From Aureobasidium sp. EXF-3400 (lineage: Eukaryota; Ascomycota; Dothideomycetes; Dothideales; Saccotheciaceae), in assembly GCA_024195585.1 (NCBI GenBank), contig SWBL01000167.1:42415-106414 (forward strand): DNA of 64,000 bases, read 5' to 3'. The notes under the pieces were generated by a model. The model searched no databases. It was not told the DNA's origin and saw only the letters and a list, made by a program, of their open reading frames with translations. Positions 11,045-22,320 of the stretch are shown here, one piece after another. Position 1 is the stretch's first letter; each line of letters begins with the position of its first letter. The position numbers and the translations under genes are program-made.

Positions 11045-12148
11045 ATGGTTCAATTTTCGCCTCAACCTGGTGCCTTGCCTAGACAATCTACTCTGCCCTT
11101 GCAGGTTGGACGGATACGCGCAGCATCAATCACCACCGCAAATAAAATTCTGAGCTACGATCCACAACCAGGCATGTGGTCTGCGACTGGTACAGCCATT
11201 GCACATGCCCCCAACCTGACCGACTTGCGGAAGAAGCACATCGATTTTGATGCCGACGGACATCTCGCAACGAAGCTCTCGTCATCAGAACCCGACGAAA
11301 ACAAGCGAGTAACGACATTCCCGATCATCTCATCTGTGCCGTCGACTATCACACCAAGCAATGATGACAAGAAGTCATTGGACCCATTGATAAAAACCTT
11401 GAGCCACTCAACAGCAGATCCAGACACACCCAAAACGTGGAAACAGACTATTGTCACTGGTCTCATCGCCTTTTGGCGCTTCTTCAAATCACCAACCGGC
11501 TTCTTCATTACTCTGTATGGACTCAACGTCGTGGCCTGGGGCGCCATGCTATTCTTTTTGATCCTCAAAGCAGCACCCGCCATGAACCATCCCGATGGTG
11601 GTGATGCAGACTCCTCACCTCGCAAGATTTGGATCGAAATCGACTCGCAAATCCTGAATGCACTCTTCTGCCTGACAGCATGGGGACTCGCACCATGGAG
11701 ATTCAGAGACCTCTGGTGGCTGTGCGTATGGCGGTTTGGACGTGGGACCGCGAGGCGCTCAAGAGCGATCAGAAGATTGGCAGCAAGAAATGTCTGCTGG
11801 TTCCGCTTGCAAGAGTGCGATTTGTTGGGCCATGCAGAAGACGGTGTGGATCCCGTCCTGATACGTCGAGAAAACTATTCCGGTGAAAGGGCACCTCCTA
11901 CGGCGCCTTGGAAGATGGACTTTGTGGTATGGATGATGGTATTGAACACACTCTTGCAAGTTGGGATGGCCTACATGATGTGGAGATACAATCGAATCGA
12001 TCGTCCGACTTGGGGATCTGGTTTGTTCATTGGCCTTGGATGTGCAGTGAGCATGTTTGCAGGCTTGATGTCATGGTGGGAAGGAAGAAAGATCAAAAAG
12101 ATTGAAGGATCAAAAGTTGTGATGGATAAGGAGAGTGCAGAGGTTTGA
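11045..12148 (+). CDS. Fungal integral membrane protein, DUF2985-like
   Basis: Single-exon gene of 367 residues. Residues 1-130 are hydrophilic and low in order. Four hydrophobic segments follow: around SPTGFFITLYGLNVVAWGA, ILNALFCLTAWGLAPW, a segment near MDFVVWMMVLNTLLQVGMAY and a last one at GLFIGLGCAVSMFAG, ending in a short basic tail. The WRFRDLWWL and APWKMDF stretches resemble the fungal membrane family known as DUF2985, whose function is unknown. The ATG at 11045 is the first in frame and has a usable context. It is the gene before the cellulase pair, but I see no functional link. Confidence 0.65.
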   Translation: MVQFSPQPGALPRQSTLPLQVGRIRAASITTANKILSYDPQPGMWSATGTAIAHAPNLTDLRKKHIDFDADGHLATKLSSSEPDENKRVTTFPIISSVPSTITPSNDDKKSLDPLIKTLSHSTADPDTPKTWKQTIVTGLIAFWRFFKSPTGFFITLYGLNVVAWGAMLFFLILKAAPAMNHPDGGDADSSPRKIWIEIDSQILNALFCLTAWGLAPWRFRDLWWLCVWRFGRGTARRSRAIRRLAARNVCWFRLQECDLLGHAEDGVDPVLIRRENYSGERAPPTAPWKMDFVVWMMVLNTLLQVGMAYMMWRYNRIDRPTWGSGLFIGLGCAVSMFAGLMSWWEGRKIKKIEGSKVVMDKESAEV

Positions 12149-13383
12149 GAATATTGTTAACGAGCACACCTCATTGATTTTTGCAGCAGTAGACGCTATA
12201 TCGAGAGCTAATATGCTCACTTTTCTCTGTCAAGACTCAACCGAGAGACTCTTCTTCTGAACCTCACAGCCCATATTAGACCATGGAGTTTGGACAGGTG
12301 GTCAACATGACTTCGTCTCACGCAAGCAATATTGATCAGCAACGCCATTGCAGCCTGTTCTCGCTCAAGTGTTCTGGCGCGTGTTCACTTCGCTTCATGA
12401 CTTGTTTAGTGTATGCCTGACAAGGCGTTTGGTCTACCGACCGGCTCGGCGGTCCGTCAAAGCGGAGGCTTGGTCGAGACCCATTCAATTCATCAATAGC
12501 CAGGTCAGCTGTCACATGGTAAATCGTTCCCAGTATGATGCTACTATAACAAGGCACAAATGTGTTCAGAAATGGGGGCGTGGCCACAGAGAGCGGACAA
12601 GTTGTCGCCTCTCGATGAGCATTGTCCTATTTCCTATCGCATTGTGCATTCCTGTAGCTGCACGCGTTACATACTCTAGCTCACGGGAAGACTGTAAAAG
12701 CAGGCAGTGATGGATTAGTACTCTATAATCGATCACAACCGCTCTCGACCGAAGTCTCCCCGTCGGTACTCCATCTTTGAGCATTTTTAACTTCACCTCC
12801 TCAAACACACCCCGCAACCCCGTAATTTCTTAACCTGCATGTGGCCATCTGAACCATGTCTTGAGCCTCACTCGAGTATAGCCTGAGTCTGGACGACCCA
12901 TACAGATGCTTAACCGAGCACGCTATGTGATGCACCGTTCCTGACCTATTGGACTGCACCCTGTAGATCGTCTACGGAGTCTCCTAGCGCGTGCCTTATA
13001 GCGAGTCTGCATGAGCCACCAGAACACGCGGAGAAGATCAAGGCATTGCGCCAAGGCTTCAAGAGTATGCCTTGATGCTTCTGCACTCGCCTAACAGCGG
13101 CTAAATGCTAAATGACAAGCCATGGCCTCAGACTGCCATGATTCCTTGTCTTGCGCGGAGTCATGAGCCTCAAGCCTGCATACCGTACGAGTAGACCTCT
13201 AGCACCTGCGGGGCAAGTTCTGGACCACTTCGCTTGGGAGTCGATGCTCGGACGTACCAGCATTGAAGTCCTCTTTACCCATCCCGTGACGTGTTCAGTT
13301 GATGGCCAACAGTGTTATAAAGACTAATTGAAACGCACGTAAGTAAAATCAGGGAGTCTCTGATTTTTCCATAACTCGCAAAG
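12149..13383. promoter_or_regulatory. Upstream region of the GH6 cellulase
   Basis: A 1.2-kb non-coding stretch before the GH6 gene. Candidate control sites are GGCTAAA at 13099-13105 (the XlnR/Xyr1 cellulase-activator motif, about 280 bp before the ATG), GCGGGG at 13208-13213 (a CreA SYGGRG match for carbon repression) and a TATA element TATAAAG at 13316-13322, 62 bp before the ATG. Short motifs occur by chance, but their order and spacing fit a cellulase promoter. Open frames of 80-120 codons here have no recognisable content. Confidence 0.45.
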
Positions 13384-14980
13384 ATGATTCCCGCTCTTCT
13401 GCTTGCATTTGTTCCTTCCGCACTTGGCATCTCCATTTATGGACAGTGTGGAGGGCAGAATTGGTCTGGTAGTGGCAGCTGCGACGCAGGCTTGTCCTGT
13501 GCCAGTGTCAACCCTTGTGAGACAAATTGAACCCTCGATATGCTGAAGAATTGCTGACCATATCCAGACTACTATCAATGCGTCTCTGGCACAGCTGGAG
13601 CTACTGCAACCTCGACAAGACCTGTCACGACCTCTGCCAGACCAACCGTTACTACAACCTCTGGTACAGGCACGACACTCGTCACGTCCCGTACGGCAAC
13701 TGGAACTTCTCCAACAACTTCGTCAGCAGGCTCGACCGATGTCGCTGGAAACATCTTCGCTGGTAGACAGATCTATGCGAACCCCTACTACGCTTCTGAG
13801 ATAGCTGCCGCAATCCCATCTCTTCCAAGCAGTCTTCAAGCCAAGGCAAGCGCTGTTGCGAAGATCGGCACTTTCGTCTGGCTGTGAGTTTAACCATCCA
13901 TTGAAGTATATGGCTGCATGATACTGATAATGATAGTGATACCGCTGCCAAAGTACCTACGATGGACACATACCTCAGCAACATTGAGAAGCTGAATGCC
14001 GCGGGTTCTGGTCCCGAGACTATCGGTGCGTTCGTAGTCTATGATCTTCCCAATCGTGATTGCGCTGCTCTGGCCTCCAACGGAGAGTTGACCGTCGCCA
14101 ATGATGGTCTCACCAAGTACAAGGCATACATCGATTCTATCGCTGCTATTGTCAAGAAGCACTCCTCGACAAAGATTGCTCTTATTATCGAACCTGACAG
14201 TCTCGGCAACTTGGTCACTAACGCGAATGTTGCCAAATGCCAGGAAGCTCATGATGACTACATCAGTATGTCCGGACAGAGAACTGTCAAACAGTCCGAT
14301 GCTAATGCAGATAGGTGGTGTCGAATATGCGATCAAGACCTTGAATTTTGACAACGTCGCAATGTACCTCGATGGAGGTCACGGCGGTTGGCTTGGATGG
14401 CCTGCCAACATTGGCCCGGCCGCTGATCTCTTCGCAAGCATTTACACCGCTGCAGGCAAGCCCAAGGCTGTTCGAGGAATCGCCACTGATGTATCCAACT
14501 ACAATGCCTATCAGCTTGCCACGGCTCCTTCATACACACAGAGCAACCCCAGTATGTATTGGTGCAAGTCTTTGCAGATACATTATGCTTACGGGTATCC
14601 CTTGTCTAGACTTCGACGAACAGCGCTACGTCAACGCTCTTGCTCCTCTCTTGACAGCCCAAGGCTTCCCAGCACACTTTATCATTGATCAAGGCCGTTC
14701 GGGCGTTCAACCCACTTCACAGTTGCAACAGGGAGATTGGTGCATCGTGATCAACACAGGCTTTGGTATCCGCCCTACAACAAACACTGGTGATCCACTT
14801 GTGGATGCTATCGTCTGGGTCAAGCCTGGTGGTGAATCTGACGGAACTTCGGACTCTACCTCCCCTAGATACGATGCCCACTGCGGATACGCGGATGCTC
14901 TGAAGCCTGCTCCCGAGGCTGGCACTTGGTTCGAGGCATACTTTGAGCAACTGCTCAAGAACGCAAACCCTGCCCTGTGA
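13384..14980 (+). CDS. cel6A: GH6 cellobiohydrolase with N-terminal CBM1 (Cel6A/CBHII type)
   Basis: Five exons (13384-13516, 13568-13883, 13937-14265, 14315-14551, 14610-14980) encode 461 residues. Residues 1-15 form a signal peptide. A CBM1 follows with CGGQNWSG and its last YYYQC motif completed across intron 1. A Ser/Thr-rich linker leads to the GH6 domain. The catalytic acid is in IEPDSLGNL (about Asp237); YDLPNRDCAALAS carries the second functional Asp and both disulfide Cys are present; VWVKPGG with the following E and D is intact. It is a secreted enzyme releasing cellobiose from non-reducing cellulose ends. All four introns restore frame and known family sequence. It is followed 1.65 kb later on the same strand by the GH7 enzyme that attacks the other chain end. 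Confidence 0.95.
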
Positions 14981-16634
14981 TCTACAGCAGCATTATATCT
15001 GGCATCCGAGGGGTTGGGTCGATGGACTCAGGACAAATGAGAGGATGAATCTGTTCACACGTTCGCTTGCTATTGGGCCCCTGTCCGTCTGTCTTTTCCG
15101 TCAGTTTCTACTCCACGTTCGTTCTCTGAACCTTCACTTCTTTGGTAGTCGAGTTTGTAGCCAGTCGAATTGATTTCGAATTTACCTGGGACTAACTTGG
15201 AAGTAAGACGTGAAGAATGTGATGTGATATTCATCACCAATCACCACATCACATGGTACTCACTTGCACAAAGCCATGCGAAGACGAGCTAGAAGTTGGA
15301 AGTACTGAAGATCATCCAATGTATAGTTCCAACCAGAACCATGTTCCTGCCTTACAAGGATGACCGGCTGTGCTCGTAACTCGGACCGGAGAATTTTTCC
15401 AGGCGAGAGCTAAACATGCAGGGTCAAGGTATAGCCCGGATGATCGACGAGTCTGTCAGGTACCCATCGTAAACCCCCGCGTTAGTAAATTAAGCATGCT
15501 TCTTGGTATGCATGCAAGACTTCGCATGACTTGTCAAGGATACGGCCGCATGGATATTGGTGACACACAATATGCAGCCACGTTTCATCAATAGCTCGGT
15601 CCTGGTGTTTGGAAGTCTTGATTTTTACTTTGACGGAGGACGAATTGCATGATCAAGGTCCGTCTGGCGTATTGGATGATTGGCGGAGAATAAGGGCAGG
15701 ACTGCAGTTGAACGAGGTAAGTGCAGTTCTTCATCGATTTTGGCTGGAAGAAAGACTTCTGGTCGCGGTCTAGAGGTCTGAACCAGCCTCAGGCTATTCA
15801 TGCTATAGTATGAGTGAGCCGCGGCAGTAGATCACAAAGCCCATGTTGATGGCGACCCGGCCCGCTCTTCCACTCGAAGACAACTGCCTGGATCGTCTTA
15901 GCCACCGGAGAGCCACATTCCAAGCGAAGCCTCTGTTGAGTCTTCAAGACGTAAACTGGACTTTGCCACCACTGCCTGATTACTGGATACTTGATGATCC
16001 ATGGCATTTCCATGCTAATCACCTCCCGGCGAGTCGGCCCGTCAATACGCTGTATATCATGATACAGTCTGCACTGACCGGATCGAGGGCCAGAGGGTGC
16101 ATCCAGAGAATTTCTCCTTGTACCTTTGCTCGGAGTCTCCTTCCTTCGTCTGTGGAGTGCATGAAGGCGGGGCGAACCGCAAACGAGGGGAAGCTTATGC
16201 GAGGCCTTAATCTCACGACCATTGAGCCTCTTGCAGCCGAAACGGTTAAATCTTCGAATAGATTGATCTGATGCTATACTGCCCAGTAAACCTAGTCACC
16301 TGGTCAGAATTCAACTTCTTTGCCCTCGAACGTTGCAAGCGAGCACATCCGCCGACACGGAGACATGCAGGGATGCGAGTATGCTGAGGGGGAGTTTTTG
16401 AGCGATGACAAGGTCATCTTTGCTTCATGCGGACCATCGACAGTAGCGAGTCTGCTGAGAGGGCATTTGATGATGCCCACCTCGGATGGACAGGAGGCGA
16501 TACGATGCTCGCTCAGTGGACAGCAACAACAGCATCTTCGAATATAAATATGGTCAACCCACCGCCATGAAACATCCATATCAGACATCTCCTCAGCTCT
16601 TCTTCCATCATCGTCTTCTCGTACTCCGATCACA
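14981..16634. promoter_or_regulatory. Upstream region of the GH7 cellulase
   Basis: A 1.65-kb spacer between the two cellulase genes. A TATA element TATAAATA lies at 16543-16550, 85 bp before the GH7 ATG. Candidate sites are TTAGCC at 15898-15903 (reverse complement of the XlnR core GGCTAA) and GCGGGG at 16167-16172 (CreA-type). The first part also serves as the 3' UTR and terminator of the GH6 gene. No open frame here has a recognisable product. Confidence 0.4.
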
Positions 16635-18275
16635 ATGATCTCTGCCTCTACTTTGGCAGCTCTTCTTGCTTTGGGCCATGGTGTCCTTGGACAGCAGGCT
16701 GGCACCTCGACTGCTGAAAACCATCCTCCCATGAGTTACCAGAAGTGCACTACTGGAGGTCAATGCACCACTGTCAACACCAACATTGTGCTTGATGCCA
16801 ACTGGCGCTGGTTGCACTCGACCAATGGATACACCAACTGCTACACCGGCAACAAGTTTGACAGCACTCTTTGCCCCAATAACGTGCAATGTGCTGCCAA
16901 CTGCGCTCTTGATGGAGCTGGTAAGCAATGAACGAACGTTTCTTTCGATAATCTATACTTATCAGACTCTTTTCAGACTACTCTGGCACCTACGGTATCC
17001 AGGCCAGCGGCAACTCTGTCAGCTTGAAGCTCAAACAAGGCAACAACGTCGGCTCTCGTGTCTACTTGATCAATGGCAACAAGTACGAGTTGTTCAAGCT
17101 AAAGAACCAGGAGTTCACTTTCGATGTTGATGTTTCTGGTCTTGGTGAGTCTACCATATATCGACAGACTTGACAGAAGCAGGAGCTGATTTTCATAGGC
17201 TGCGGTATTAACGGTGCCTTGTACTTTGTCAAGATGGATGCCGACGGCGGTCTTGCCAAGTACTCTACTAACAAGGCAGGAGCACCCTATGGCACAGGTT
17301 ACTGTGATGCTCAGTGCCCTAGAGATCTCAAGTTCATTGCCGGCAAGGTGAGGTCATATCTGTGTGTTGGATTGAATCACCGCACTAACCTATCACAAGG
17401 CAAACGTTGAGGGATGGACCCCTTCGAGCGGAGACCCCAACTCTGGAACCGGAAACACTGGTTCATGCTGTGCTGAGATGGATATCTGGGAGGCTGTAAG
17501 AGAAGCATGTGTCGTTTTCGAGTCGGCCACTTTACTAACCTCCTTTGCAGAACTCCATCTCCACCGCTCTCACTCCTCACCCTTGTACCACTAACGGTCC
17601 TTGCACTGGCAACACCACATGTGGTACTGGCGAGTCTCGCTACGACGGCTACTGCGACAAGGATGGTTGTGATTTCAACCCCTACAGATGGGGTGCCCAG
17701 AACTTCTTCGGACCTGGCAAAACTGTGGATTCGAAGAGCAAGATGACGGTCGTTACACAGTTCTTGTAAAAAATCCTTTCCTCTGGTGGCACAAGGTGCT
17801 CCTTCGTCTTGCAATCCACTGACCATCGTACAGAACTTCGGACAATACTGCCACCGGTACTCTCAGCGCCATTCGCCGCCTCTACGTTCAGAACGGCAAG
17901 GTCATTCAGCAAGCCAACACCAGCGTTTCTGGCATCACCCAGACCAACCAGATCACCGACAGCTTCTGCAAGCAGCAAAAGGCCGTCACAGGTGACCCTG
18001 ATTCCTTCTCCCAGAAGGGCGGTCTTGCAGGCTTCGGCAAAGATCTCGATGCTGGTATGGCTCTCGTCTTCAGTGTCTGGGACGACTATGATGCCAACAT
18101 GCTCTGGCTTGACTCTACCTATCCTGCTGGTTCCAACAAGGTCGGTGCTGCTCGCGGCACCTGCCCTACCACCTCTGGCAAGCCTAGCGATGTCGAGTCT
18201 CAACAAGCCAACGCTGCTGTCACCTTCAGCAACGTCAAGTTTGGACCCATTGGCTCCACCTACAAGGCTCAGTAA
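16635..18275 (+). CDS. cel7A: GH7 cellobiohydrolase (Cel7A/CBHI type), no CBM
   Basis: Six exons (16635-16920, 16977-17144, 17199-17347, 17400-17495, 17551-17765, 17834-18275) give 451 residues. A signal peptide ends near GVLGQQ. The mature part begins [19 protein letters not shown], closely like CBHI. The catalytic EMDIWE is intact at about residues 227-232, with [21 protein letters not shown] and [16 protein letters not shown] also present. These loop segments favour a reducing-end cellobiohydrolase over a GH7 endoglucanase. The gene ends at [10 protein letters not shown] without linker or CBM1. The intron before exon 6 uses a GTAAAA donor. It is secreted and expected to work with the upstream GH6 enzyme. 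Confidence 0.95.
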
Positions 18276-18386
18276 ATGGCAGGACCTGTTATTGACGCAA
18301 CCGAGAAAGACGGGCTCTCCACTCCCGACTATGAGAAGATGGCAAAGAACTTCTACACTCGTTTAGAAATGGTGGTTGGGAGATGA
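18276..18386 (+). other. Short open frame abutting the GH7 stop, same frame
   Basis: Directly after the GH7 TAA comes ATG and 36 sense codons in the same frame, ending in TGA (starts MAGPVIDATEKDGL). It has no Ser/Thr-rich linker character and no Cys, so it is not a lost CBM1. It may be simple 3' UTR or the remnant of a longer C-terminus. I do not claim it is translated. Confidence 0.25.
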
Positions 18387-18848
18387 CACGTACCTTTCAT
18401 GTCACTCGTTTACATAAGTTTTGGCGTGACTATGCAGAAAGAAAAACATCAAGATGCTTCCCCAGCACCAATTTCGTGTTCCATAATGTCAAGAGCAAAG
18501 GTGACAATGAAATCCGCTGACTGTATCGAGACGGAGAAACACTTTGTTTTCGTAGCTTTATATGCCAGCTCTAGTTGTTGCTACTAGACTTTCACAGTAC
18601 CAGCTAAATTGTGCGAGCTGTAGTATTTTACAGGGATCTCTGAGTTTGGATCCCCTCTTCCATCAGAGAACAGAGATACACCTGTATGCGCTTGACAGAT
18701 TCGGAATGCAAAAGATGATTGTGCAAGGGTTCGGAGGAGATGTCGGCGAGGAGCAAGATGCTGCCGCATGTGCACGGACTTCCAATGGCCGCATTTCATG
18801 TCCATCACATTTTCCCACATACTACGCATCACACATCATCGAGACAAA
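18387..18848. other. Intergenic, GH7 3' end to CX9C gene promoter
   Basis: About 460 bp of non-coding DNA. It holds the GH7 3' UTR and the promoter of the next gene. I see no RNA gene or conserved motif. Confidence 0.4.
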
Positions 18849-19844
18849 ATGGGTTGGTTTTGGGGAAGCAATAACAACAGCGAGAGCAAGGATGCGCTGA
18901 AGAATTTGGATCCATCCCTCCGAGAATTCCTGGACAAGGAGTCAAAGACGCGCCAACAGCAACAGCAGCAGCAACCGACACAACTACCACAAGACACTCC
19001 TTCATATCGCTCACAAATCGGCATCGCTGAAGACCCATCGCAATCTACACAATCCCAGACAAACGAGAATGCCGCACCGCCACAGTCACTCTTTCAAGAT
19101 GGCAGATACGCCCACCTGTGGAAAAACTATCGCCCGCAAGAAGAGATCGAACAAGCCAGCCGCAGCGAGAGCGAACAACTAGCCGATGTCATTGACACAT
19201 ACAACGACCGCAAAGCTAGAGTTGCGCGAGCAGCACTCGAGAACTGCGCACTGGAGCAATGGGCCGAGCACGAATGTTTCGAGGCTGGCGGCATCAGGGC
19301 AAAACTTTATCTGTGCAAGGAGGAGACTCGGTCCTTCAACCGCTGCTACAGCATGCAAGCTCGTTTCCTCAAGGCTTTGGGGTATATGAGTATGCAACGT
19401 ACAGCCGATCAGGAAGAGCGCATTCAGATGCATGCAGACAAACTCTACCACGAGATGCTGGATCGCGAAAAGGCTATGAAGGAGGCAGAGGAGAACAAAT
19501 TGCCCGTACCAGAGTACAAGCCACTCATCACAAGCACATCGACGACGGAAGCTCTGGGCTCGAAACAAGCAGCTGCGCAAACACAAACCACAAGAGAAGG
19601 TCTAGACATGTACACGGGAGAGAAGCGCAAAGCTATTGAGCAGTCTTTGGCAGACAAGAAGGGCTCTGAGCGTGAGCTAGAGATTGAGCTTATAGCTGCC
19701 GAAGCAAGAGCAAATGCAGAGTACGCTGCTGTTGTGCACGAGCATTATGAGGCAGAAAAGAAGATACGAGAAAGTAGGAGAGAACGTGGTAGAGAGACTG
19801 TTGGAGATACTATCAAGAGAGCTTGGGGCTGGGATTCGAAGTAG
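18849..19844 (+). CDS. Twin CX9C (CHCH-type) protein, uncharacterised
   Basis: Single exon, 331 residues, starting MGWFWG. The N-terminal 70 residues are Gln/Ser-rich with a Q-run. Around residues 140-180 are two exact CX9C motifs, CALEQWAEHEC and CKEETRSFNRC, separated by a short loop; this is the signature of Mia40-oxidised proteins of the mitochondrial intermembrane space. The rest is highly charged and predicted helical, with a long Glu/Lys/Arg C-terminus ending AWGWDSK. It is larger than most twin-CX9C proteins. The family is not one I can name. The ATG at 18849 follows GAGACAAA and fits a start; the frame upstream lacks a better ATG. Confidence 0.7.
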   Translation: MGWFWGSNNNSESKDALKNLDPSLREFLDKESKTRQQQQQQQPTQLPQDTPSYRSQIGIAEDPSQSTQSQTNENAAPPQSLFQDGRYAHLWKNYRPQEEIEQASRSESEQLADVIDTYNDRKARVARAALENCALEQWAEHECFEAGGIRAKLYLCKEETRSFNRCYSMQARFLKALGYMSMQRTADQEERIQMHADKLYHEMLDREKAMKEAEENKLPVPEYKPLITSTSTTEALGSKQAAAQTQTTREGLDMYTGEKRKAIEQSLADKKGSERELEIELIAAEARANAEYAAVVHEHYEAEKKIRESRRERGRETVGDTIKRAWGWDSK

Positions 19845-20073
19845 ATGTAACCAATACGCTCGTCTTGTCTGACAAGATACTGCAATAATTGACTGTAAAG
19901 TCAAGTCTGTGTGTTGTACTGTATGCTCGTACATAATCACAAAAAGATGCAAAGTCCGTAAACGCCGGAGGAAAGTGCGAACGTGCGTCAAAGCTCTTGC
20001 TAACTTTATACACGCGACAACACGAGCAGAAAAAAGTCCTTCGAAGAATCGTCTCAGAATCCTGTTGCTCAGC

Positions 20074-22084
20074 ATGATGCTGTCTAGGAGCTTCTCGGAG
20101 CTGTTATGGCGGCGGCCCACATTGGCATCAGCTGCATTCCGCTGTGCTAGAACCATTACGACCGACAGATTGGCTTGCCTACCACAAACACCTCTTTTTG
20201 AAGCAATCAAGTCGCACGATCCAGAGAGTTCGGCTGTGATACACTCCCTGTCAGGACGTCAATTCAGCTATGGATCGCTCCTGAAAGATGTCGCCATTGC
20301 CAAACAACGACTTGCCAATGATGCTGGTAGAGATGCTGAAGCCTTGCAAGGCGAGCGCATTGCTTTCTTGGTCGAGAATAGCTATGACTATGTAGGTGCG
20401 CTGAGCTCCTTTTCCTCTTCTCTTTGATTTCTCGTCTCTATCATCTTCTGCCCTTCCCGTACCGTTTCTTCTGGGTGAGATCAATGGCTGAGGCATATGA
20501 TCAACAGTGACGCTACTCGCCATTCTAGGTACCAATGCCATTGCCGTACCGCTATCGCCTGCCTTCCCCTCCGAAGAGTTGAGATATATCCTCGATCAGA
20601 GTGGTGCACTTATGTTAGCCGCGTCTTCCAAGTTTGCAACAAAGGCCGATGATGTTCTGGACGGCGAGCTGGAGAAGAAGCCCATTCTTTCACGCTGGGA
20701 GAAGATCGTCGAGGGCAGCAAGATCAGCGAAGACGTGGTTTTCGAGGACATGAAAGAGGACAAGGGCGGCATGATGTTGTACACCAGTGGCACGACCAAC
20801 AGACCTGTGAGTCTTCTCCATCGTCACGAAACAGCAAAAGTTCTGACAGGCAGCAGAAAGGAGTGCTCCTCCCCCAATCCACGCTTATAGCTCAGACAAA
20901 ATCTCTCTCCGAAGCATGGCACTACTCGCCAAACGATCACTTCCTTCACGTCCTGCCTCTCCACCACATTCACGGCACAGTCAACGCCCTCCTGACACCT
21001 CTGCTTGCTGGCAGTACTATCGAGTTCCTCTTTCCCTTCACCGTCGACTCAGTCTGGTCACGACTTGCAGCACCGTTCCTTCCAGCTTCGTCCGACCTGA
21101 CGAAAAAGCCGATTACCTTCTTTACTGTCGTACCTACAATCTACAACAGACTGCTACGGTCACACAACACCCTTAGCCCCGAGATGCAAAAAGCAACAAA
21201 AGAAGCGCTGGATCCAAGGAACATGCGTCTAAACATTAGTGGTTCAGCAGCTCTACCGACACCTACGAAACAAGCTTGGACAGAGTTGAGTAACGGCAAC
21301 GTACTTCTCGAACGCTACGGTATGACGGAGGTTGGTATGGCTCTCTCTTGCGGTCTGGCGAATGAAGATCGAGTAGATGGAAGTGTAGGTTGGCCATTAC
21401 CATCCGTGGAAGCCCGTCTAGTCGACCTCGACACAAAAGCCATAATTCAACCTGGCGATGAACTCGATGCAAACGGAAAAGAACGTAGTGGTGAAATTCA
21501 GTTACGTGGCCCTACCATCTTCAAGGAGTACTGGAACAACCCTACGGCCACAGCGAAAGAATTTACCGAAGATGGCTTCTTCAAGACTGGCGATGTGGCC
21601 GTACGAAGAGATGTTCCTTCTGCAGGTAGAGGCGCGTCAGGCGAATGGGCACAAGGACCGATGTATTTCATCCTCGGCCGTCTCTCAGCCGACATCATCA
21701 AAGTCGGTGGCGAGAAAGTGTCTGCTCTAGAAGTAGAAAGAGAGATGCTGTCACTACCAGCAATCTCCGAATGCGCCGTCGTAGGCCTACCATCCGAGAC
21801 CTGGGGTCAAAAAGTCGCTGCAGTGGTAGTATTGAGCGAACAAGGCAAGACTGCTGGAAAAAATGGAAAGCCTTTTGGTGCTATGGATTTGAGAAGGGGC
21901 TTGAAGGATAAAATGGCTGCGTTTAAGATTCCGCAGGAGTTGAAAGTGGTGGAGAGTATTCCTAGGAATGCTATGGGCAAGAGTAAGTTTCTGATTTCGT
22001 TCCATAAGACGTTCTTGCTGATCTGATCTGTTTGCAGTCAACAAGAAACAGTTGGTCATCCAGGTTTTCGGTCCTCAGAGTTAG
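20074..22084 (+). CDS. Acyl-CoA synthetase, malonyl-CoA synthetase (ACSF3) type
   Basis: Four exons (20074-20395, 20508-20806, 20857-21982, 22038-22084) encode 597 residues. The N-terminus is Arg/Ser-rich without acids (SRSFSELLWRRP), like a mitochondrial presequence. ANL-superfamily motifs are present: P-loop YTSGTTNRPKG at about 199-209 (with Asn where Gly is usual), LPLHHIHGTVNALL, ERYGMTEVGMALS near residue 360, FKTGD, and the C-terminal hinge and catalytic lysine PRNAMGKINKK, the last part built across intron 3. RYGMTExGMALS and the overall pattern favour the malonyl-CoA synthetase group, which activates malonate with ATP and CoA. The exact substrate remains inferred. Confidence 0.85.
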
Positions 22085-22320
22085 AGGAAGGTGCTTTGTA
22101 GCCCCGCAAGACACTGAACTTCCCACCTCGCGGACAGTCAATGTTTGGAAGGCACGATGAGGCGTAAGAGTCTCTGCATTTTCCGAATAAGTAAAATCAA
22201 CCCCCGCAATACAAACGCCCGCATAATCTCCTTCTCCCTGTAGTGTACATTCCCAATCGTTCTCGTCACTTCATCTCTCATTGCATGCATTCTGCCATCG
22301 CCTTTCCACATAGAGGGCCT

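Noticed and set aside
15843..16271. 142-codon plus-strand frame upstream of the GH7 gene
   Set aside because: No domain, irregular composition, and it overlaps the cellulase promoter region.
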